The translations under genes were made by a program, and so were the position numbers. Below are positions 37,101 to 46,100 of a stretch of 51,507 nt of DNA, in pieces. The first letter of the stretch is position 1. Each line of letters opens with the position of its first letter. Source of the DNA: an uncultured Pseudomonas sp. (GTDB lineage Bacteria; Pseudomonadota; Gammaproteobacteria; Pseudomonadales; Pseudomonadaceae); assembly GCF_946885885.1 (NCBI RefSeq), contig NZ_CAMPHN010000011.1, positions 1 to 51,507 of the forward strand, given 5' to 3'. The notes under the pieces are model-generated. The model was not told the DNA's origin and made no database searches. It saw only the letters and a program-made list of their open reading frames with translations.

Positions 37101-40100
37101 GCATAGTGGCCACGCACCTTGACGTCGCGGGTGAAGCCGTTCGGTTTGATGTAGCCAACATGGTAGGGCGCGGTCATGTTGGTGATATCGATCACCTGTA
37201 CGCCACCGTTGCCATTCGCCACCAGCGCCAGATTGCCGCTGCGAGTCAGGCCGTAGACATCGGGGTAGGGCATATCGACCCTGCCCATCATCAAATAAGG
37301 CAGACCGAATTGGCCGTCGCCATTCTTTTGGCCGAACAACAGCAGTTCACCGGCGTCGTTGTCCAGATAAAGCGCGCCAGTCCCTTCGCTCGGGCGATCG
37401 CCACCAAGCCAATCCTTTTTAATTTCGCCGGTGAAACTGGCGATAAACTGACAAGCTCCACCCGCGGCTGCCCCCTGACAGTCGCCACCGGTAACACCGG
37501 ATTTACCCGCCAGGACGATATTCTCATCGGATACCAGTTCGCCGATGCTACCGCTGAACATCTCGGCAGCGCCGTTAAGCAGCGGCGAATAGGCGAAGAA
37601 GTCACCGCTCTGATTGCTCTGGGTTTCATCCACCGCATCCATGATGAAGATGCCAGTGCGCGCCGGGGCATTGGTTTTGAGCATCTCGTCCTTGCCAAGC
37701 AAGCCGAGACCTTGCTCGATGCGCAATGGATCGACGCTGGACCAGGCCGCCAGCATTGCGCCACTGCGATCCAACGCGCGGTACTGGTCGACCGCGGTGT
37801 AATGCACTTGCTTCGCGACCTGCTGGGCATTCGGAGCCGGCATGATGAAACGACGCTCGCTGAGCGGCCAGCCAATCTCGTGGTAGGTATCGCGCGTCAC
37901 GGTGTGGTTCGGTGTGACCACGGTGGTCAGGACATGCAGGCGCTCGTTACGCAAACCCGTGCGGCGTAGAACGTCCCCTTGGCTGAAGTCGGCCCAATAG
38001 ATGAAATAGTGCTTGTCCGGCTGGCTGACCGGCGTTTTATCGCCAGACGCTCGCGTGTCGTCGCGGAATAGTCTCAGCGGATATTCGTCGGCGACTTTCC
38101 ACTCACCGCTTTCTGTCTGGTACTGACGCTGCCAGAGCATGCTGACATCCTGAATAGCGCCACCCATGTCTTCAATGGAAACCACTGCGCGCAGACTCTC
38201 GCTCATGGTCAGCACGTCTTTATCAATCGGCGAGATCACACTCAAACGCGGAACGATTGTGTCCTCCAGACGACCGATACGTACGATCTGCGATTCGCCG
38301 GCCTGGCCGAGCTGATCGTAGGCGATGGCTTGCACGGTGAAGCCTTGCACGCCAGCAGGCGCTGCAATCAGGGCCCGGTAGACGTGGTCCTGCGCATGAC
38401 TGCCCGTCTGCTGGCCGTAACTCTGTTGGCTGCTGTAGACCGGAACGCCATTGACGTAGAAGGTGACACGATCGATGCCTTCCGGGCCAAGGTCGTCGAA
38501 TGCTTCGACGAAGACCTCTACGTCCTCGCCATCTATCACCACGCTATTGTCGTTATCCGGCTTGACGATCCGCGCTTGTGGCGGCTGGTCGGCCTTGATC
38601 GTCAGAGCACGGGGCAAATCGACCATGGCGGATTCATAACCGTCCAGATCGCGGGCCTTGGCGCGGAAACGCAGAACCTGATCAACGCGACCGTTCGGCA
38701 CCTTGAAGTGGAACTGGTAGGGCGCAGCGGAATCTTCGCCGAGCGGCTGATAGGCCGGCGTCGCATCTACCGGGCCGATGGAATAGAAAAGCGAAGCACT
38801 GTCTACGCCGACTTCCGGATCGCTGGCCTGCACCTGGATGACCACCCCACGACCTTCGGTAAGCTCGCTCACCTCGCCCATGGCAAACCCGCGAGCGTCG
38901 AGCAGCTTGATCGCGTTGATTTCGGGAACTTGGTTACGACGCAGGGTAACCACGATGCGCTCGCGGGTTTCGTTGCCGCTGGCATCGCGAGCAGTGATCT
39001 GTAACTGCATTGGCAGCGCGTCGGGCAGGTTGTCCGTGCGCCCCAAATATTCGGCGATAGTGTTCAAGGGCAGGCTGCCGATGAAGGGTGCACTGAGCAT
39101 CAGGCGGTCGACCACTCGCTCGTTGTCGGCATATGTGCCGTCGCCGTCGCGATCCGCATAAAGGCCGAGGCCGACCGAACCCACCCGCACGTTGTCACTC
39201 ACTTCCAACTGGTACGGCAGATCGCGCTTTTCGGCCACGCTGGCACCGGTGGCGACTGGCAACTTGACCACCATCTCAGGCGCCTTGTCGTCCTTGAATA
39301 CCCGCACCCGCACAGGTCGTACCGTGGCTACGCTACGCGCTTGACCGTTGGCACGACGCTCCAGAGTGCTCGCAGTCAAATGCAGATCCGTACCAGCCTG
39401 TCCGTAGGGAATCTCGACGAGGAACTCATATGGGAAAACCATATCTGTGAAGCTGCGATCACCGCCCTTCAAGCCAGCGACATTGAGCACAACGCGATCG
39501 ATACCGACGTCATCGACAGCGTTGATCTGCACCAGCATCAACTGGCCTTCGTCTATCTCGCTGTTGTCCTTGGGTATGCCAATGGCAACGCTGGGGGCCT
39601 GATCCTGCACGATCTCAACATCGAATTGCTCTTCGGCACGGTGAGCATCCAGGTCGCCATGGGCGACGCCGTAGGTGTCCACGGCTTCGACATTGACATG
39701 CACACGGTTCGCTTGCGGGTTTGCGGGATCAAATTCCGGCACCGGTATGGAGAAGTTATAAGGTGCCGAGCGCAAACGCATTTCATAGGGCGCCTGACCA
39801 TTGTCATAGGTGGCCCGTAGGTGCAGGTATTCGATGCCGACGTCGTCGAATGCTTTGACGTTCACATACAGCGGGTTGCCTTCCACTACTTTGGCGCCCG
39901 GAACCGGCTCGATCACATCCAATACCGGACGCTCGTCGACGCGTACCGGATAGCTCACTTCACGCGCCTGGCTATTGGCCGCGTCGAACGCTTCGACCCG
40001 CACCCAGACATCGACCCTGCTTACCTCATCATGGGTTAGCCCGAAGCCTGCAAGAATCTGGTGCAGCCGATCGACATGCATTACCTGGGTATATTCCGGC

Positions 40101-43100
40101 GTGTCGATATTGAGTGTAGTGACCGGCTCGTAGTCGTCCGAGGGGATACCTTGAATGTCGCGCAGCAGGGAGAAATCCTGCTTCACGTACTGACCGTCGC
40201 GCTTGAGCACGCCATAGCCGCGCGACAGCATGATGCGATTGACCTTGACGTTATCGTAGCCCTGCACAGTCAGGCTGAAGTCACTGTCCTCGATAGCGCC
40301 AAAACCGATTGCCGGGCGCTTGATGATGGCTTCCGGCTTGATAGTGTCGGCAGCGACATTGATCTCTCGATCGAACAATCCAACCGCGCCATCCGAATCC
40401 GTTATCTGCGCCGTCAATTTGAGTTTTTCGTTATGGCGGATCAGACCCGCGGGGACTTCCAGCACAAAAGTGCTTTGCAAAGCATAGGGACTGCTCTTGC
40501 GGCCAAAATCGTCTGCCATCGTGGCGTCGTAATTGGCCTGCATGCTGTCGTGAATGCTGGCAAAAGCCGCATCGACCACCTGAGCACCGCCCGCGGCCTC
40601 ATTGGCACTGCTGGAGAGCACTGGCAAAGGCACGCCATTGGCAAACACCTTGAGACGGGATGGCGTCAGCAGGCGGTCATCCGCGGCTACCAGACCGACT
40701 CGGATGCGGAAAGTCCCAGCCGCTATGTCCTGATCTTCGGCCGGCGCAGTGATACGCACTTCCGGCACCATGTTGACCAGGGGGTGGATCAACAGGGTGC
40801 GCTGGCTAACATGGCCATAAGTGTCGGTCAGCTCGACCCGGTATTCGGTCGGTTCGGTTTGATCGAATAGAATCTCGGCCTTATCCGATGCCTGCAACGG
40901 CGGGGCATTCGGACAATTGACCGCGAACGAGCGGCTATAGACCACCGCCGCAACACTGCCATCACGCTTCAAACGTACGATGCGGTAGGCGGCCAAGCCG
41001 GCGTCGTCGCGCAACTCGGTATCCAGACGGAAGCGCTCTTGGGTGCGAACCCAGAACTCGCCATAATTCAGACGAGCCGGCTCCCGCAGGGCTTTTTTGT
41101 AAGTGCCATTAACCCAATAGGTGTTGAAGCCGGTCATTTCCAACGAGGGTTTTTCATTGGCCTGCAATGGGTACAGCATGCTGTGTTCGCTGCTGCGGCC
41201 ACTCCAGTCTTCGGCAATCAGGGTTAATTCCAGATCGCCGCTATCCAACGCTTTCGGTACCCGATAGGGCAACTGCCAGGTGCGCTTACCGAAGCTGACG
41301 CCCAAGTCATGTACCGTACGACTGCGGTTTTCCAGCAGGCGTAAGCTCTTCAAGGCGCGACTGTCGTCATCGAACTCGACCTTCAGGTCAAGCTGCTGCA
41401 TCGGTATAGCCACGGTGCCAAGCATCGGGGAAAGAATCTTCGAAGTTGGCGCTTGCTCGTCAACGGTCAGCGCTTGTTGCAATAGAGGTTGCAGTGCCTG
41501 CGCGCCGCGCGTTGCAGACATGCGGTCAACCGCGTGTCCAATCAAAGTGACACTGCCGCTTTGCACTTCAGCCGGAATCGGCATGAAAACGTTATGGCGC
41601 TGATTGGTGCTGGCAGCACTTCCGCTACTGGCAACCTGCAGAAACGCTGTCTGCGCGGAGGCGCCTATACCGTCCTGCAACAGCAGACTAAGTGCATTGC
41701 GGCCGGGCATGCGCGCGCCACTGGCGCTCGACAGGTCGGCCGCTCGGCCTTCCTGGAGACTGAACTGTAGCTCGCGAACGAAACCAGGGGCGCCGCTAAG
41801 AGGGCGCAGTATCAGGCGAGTGACATCGTCATTGATCAGCGCTTTGAGATCCAGCGTACCACCGACAGCCTGCACTTCACGTATCTCAGGGCGAGCCTGG
41901 CAAAGGCTACGCGAGTAGCTTTCCACCGACCAGGCGCTGGCCTGATCACCTACCTTCAGGCTGATCGGTGCCTTGGATTCTTCCCCGCCCTCGAACTGTA
42001 GCCGGTTGTCCTGCACCCTTATGAAGGGCTTACCGTTGAGTAATAGTTCGCCCTGCCAGCCTTGAGCCTCTGGATAAGCGAAGTCGACTATCGGGTAGTT
42101 ACGCTTCACCTGGCTGTCGTACCGGTTCTTGCCAAACAACTCGCGAGCGCCACCCAAATCACGCAGAGAGCTAACCAGCAGCAGGTGCCCGATAGCATCT
42201 CCAGGCGTGTTGGTGCTGTAATCGTCCTGCACATTCAAACTGCCGCGCAAAGGCTGGCCACGCTTCTGGCTCTCAGCTGGCAGGCTGTCGCGCCATGCGA
42301 GCGTTGGCGCTTGATCGCGCTGAATCAGAAGACGCCGGGTCTCCTGACTTTCGTTACCGAGAAGATCCTTGGCCTTGACCACCAGCGTCAGCGCCACTGG
42401 ATCGTTTCCAGGTTGGTAACGCTGGATATCCAGCAAAACCGTACCGACCTGGGGAATGGACACCTGTGCCGCTTTAAGATCCATTGCGCTGGCCAAGACG
42501 TCGTCGCGCCCCTGATCGTCCAGCAGACGCACTTCATAAGACGCAACCTCAGTCTCATCCTGCAGACTTGCCTTCAGCTCGACCGTCTGGAACTCGAACA
42601 GACGCTCGCCTGGAGACTGAATGGTGATGCGCGGCCCTTGCTCATCCGCCAACACCTTCACATTGATGGGCGTCGAACGGACTTCATTGATCCCTCGATC
42701 GCGTGCGCGAACGACCAGTTGCAGTGTCCGGCCCGCGTAGCGACGACTTAACTCTGCCGGCAAGCGCAAACGAGCATCGAAGTCGGCATAGAATCTCTGC
42801 CCGGCGACAATGGCGCCCAAGGTTCCGGGATTGGGGATTTTTATGGTTTCGACGCGATCCTTACGGCTGAATACCTCCCAGTTCAGTGAGTGCTCTTCGT
42901 CGGTTTCCGGGTCGATCATCAGTGCATTGATGCTGTCGATGAACTGATTGTCGCCCACACTGCCCTGCACATCGAAACTTTTGCCCGGCTCCAGACTGAA
43001 ATCCGCGATCGGCTTGTTCATCTGCAAGAGCGGCGGTTCGGTGTCATCGATAATCTCGATATCGAACATCGCCTCACTGCTCTGCCCCGCACTGTCGACG

Positions 43101-46100
43101 GCACGCACGCCCATCGCAGTGGAATCGTTCAGCTTGTTCGGCACACGCAACGAAGCGCTGACATACCCACCCAACGCACTAACCAGTGCGCTGCCCGTGA
43201 CAGTCTTGAGCACTTGGGTCTGGCCGTTTTGCCGCAGGAAGAATTCGACCCTGGTCAGTTGGCGATCATCTTGAGCAAGAACCTGCGCGTTGAACGCCTC
43301 GCCTTCGTAGAGCCGCGCGCCTGGTGCCGGAGTGCGCACGCTCAGTACTGGCGGAAGATCCCGCTCTATAGGGAAACGCCAGAGCGTGGGCTCCGCGTCG
43401 TTTCCATACTGATCCTGGCCGCGTAACTCGATCACCAACTCATCGCCTTGCTCAGGGATAGTGACCTGGAAGGAACCTTCGAAACTGGCCATATCGATGT
43501 TGGCGTTGTTATACAGCGTCTGCGCTCCGCTCAAGGCTCGCAGGGAAACCAGCTTGGTATCGTCCACGCCACGCACACGAAACTGCACTTGGTTGCCCGC
43601 ATACAACGGCACACCCTGGATCGGCGAAATCACTGCCAGGCGAGGACCAAGGGTGTCGGCCATTACCTGCAAGGCCAACTCTTTGATATCGCCACGCTGA
43701 CCACCGTCGTCCACGGCCGCCACTCGCAAAACCAAGTTACGGTTCTGGTTACCCAGCGCGAGCGGCTTGAGATCGATAGTCAACCGATTAACCGTTTCCG
43801 GCCCAGGCGTAAGGCCCGCGGATTGATCTATGCGCGCCTCCCACAGCGGAGTGCTGCCGTTTTCCAGCCACAGGCTGGCTTCAAGAGCATGTACCGCGAG
43901 GTCATCGCGGGCGACTACATCGACCAGCAAGCTGTCCTGGCTGTAAACACGACTTTGCGCGGGACTCAGTGCGCGTATTTCCGGCTTACTGTCGTCGCGA
44001 ATACCAATCGACACCTGTAGCTCGGAATCGTTGCCGGTGCCATCGGTCGCCACCGCACGGATAGGGTAACGGTCGTAACGCACGCCATCGAGGTGCTTGA
44101 AAGTCGGAGCGGCCACGACCTTGAGCGTGGAGAAGGCTTTGAGCGCACCGGGAATCGACTGCACCAGCAAGTCGCCATCGATGCTGCTCAGGCGATCCTC
44201 TAGATCGCCGGTGAGGACGTAACCGATGCCATCGCGCTTCGCCACCCCATAGAGCTCCAGACGCTCAACACCGACATTGTCATAGCCGGTGAGCTTGAGA
44301 ACGAATGTGCTGTTTTCCACCACTGGAGCCAGGTCTACACCGGCATCGCTGACATTGATGCTCGGCGAAGCCAGATTGATGACCGGATCTTCCTCGTCTT
44401 TACCGAGGGTCACGTTGACCACAGGGCTACGCGTCAACTGGCCGGCGCTGTCGATGGCCTCGGCATGAATGGTTAGCGGCGCTTCTTTTTCGACCCCACT
44501 CGGCGTCTTGTACACCACCGTAAAAGGCGCACTCTGATCGGTGCCGACCAGCTTACCGTTTACATAAAAATCGACCTGGCGCATGCCCAGGTCGTCGGTG
44601 GCATTAGCCCGCAACTCGACAGGCTGCCCCGAGACAAGGTGGCTACCCTCGACCGGATGACTGAGAGCCACGGTAGGAGATTGATCCCCTTTCACCGGCA
44701 ATAAGAGACGCTCGGATTCGTTTACCTGCTGGTGCTGATCCACCACCCGACCACGCAGCTCCAGAGTGCGCCCCAACCATTCGCTTTTGATCGGCAATTG
44801 GAAAGTGTGGCGGGTGCTCCGAATTCCCAAAGCATTGCCGTCGTAGTTTTTCACGTGATGGCGGAAGGACTGCGCTTCCTCGCCATTCACCAACAAGAAG
44901 ATGTCGGTACCGCCATCCAAGGTGTCGTCGCTCGCCTCGATGGTGACCGCGACCGTCTGACCCACAGTTGCCAAACTGCCGACTGCAGGCTGGGTAATTC
45001 GCGCGATGGGCTTCTGGTTCTCCAGCACCCGCAGCAGACGCGCAGGCGCGTCGACGACTCCGCCGTTACGGGCATGCACGCGCGCCGAAAGAGCGATGCT
45101 AGTTTCACGCACGGCAATATCAGGCACCGTCAGGTCGACCTGCCAGAGCTCCATCAATTGCTTTTTGTCCGGATCGCTCGGGAGTGGTCGCTGTTCCAAA
45201 ATAGGAAATAGCGTTTCGCCAACCTTGCGGCCGTCGAGAAAGTACTCGACCTGACTGATACCGCTTTGGTACTCGACATCGGGCAGCACACCCAGGTTGG
45301 CACTGACCACAGCCTTGACCCGGCTGTTCTCGACCACACGCTGGGCATCTACAGGCGTTTCAAGATCGAAGTCCGGAACCTTTGGATTGCTTTTGGCCAC
45401 GACCCTCACAGGCCGCTCGGCTGTACTCTGACTCTTGCCGGTTTCGTCGAAAGCGACTGCCCGCAACCGCAAAGTACGACCTTCCAGCTCCTGCTCGATT
45501 GGTAGCGTCAAGGCATAGGGTGGCGCGAGGCGACGCCCAACCAGCGTATCGTCCAACCAGAACTCGACACTTTTAACCGCAACGTCATCGGTAGCCGAAG
45601 CCGTCAATTCCAATACCGAACCGACGGCGACGGTCGGTTCGGCTTGCAATTCAACCGATGGGGGTGCGTCTTGCGCGGCAACCAGTAGCTCTACGCCAAT
45701 TTCCGGATAGCGCTGTAGGCGCACGCTAACTTTCAATGGACTCTGCTCGGGCACTTGGGCACGAGCTAACAGGGCGCGCTGGTCATTGCGCTCAAGTATG
45801 CCTTCACTGCCAAGCGGTAGCTGCATCTCGACTATCAAGCTGTCCGCTAGCGGTGCTTCGCTACCATCGTCAAACACTGCCAGCAACTGCGGCAATTGCT
45901 GAAAACTGTTGAGCCTCGGCAGAGTCAAGGGTTGCCCCACAACCTGCCCTTCGAAGCGCAAAGCCGTCAAGTGACGGCTGAAATCGACCTTCACAGGCAG
46001 GCTGATTTCATCCAGCCCGGGATAGCTCAGATAAACCAATACCGCCTCGCCGGCGGTTTCTTGCAACGGGTACACGATGCCGTCGGTGCTGACCCAGACT

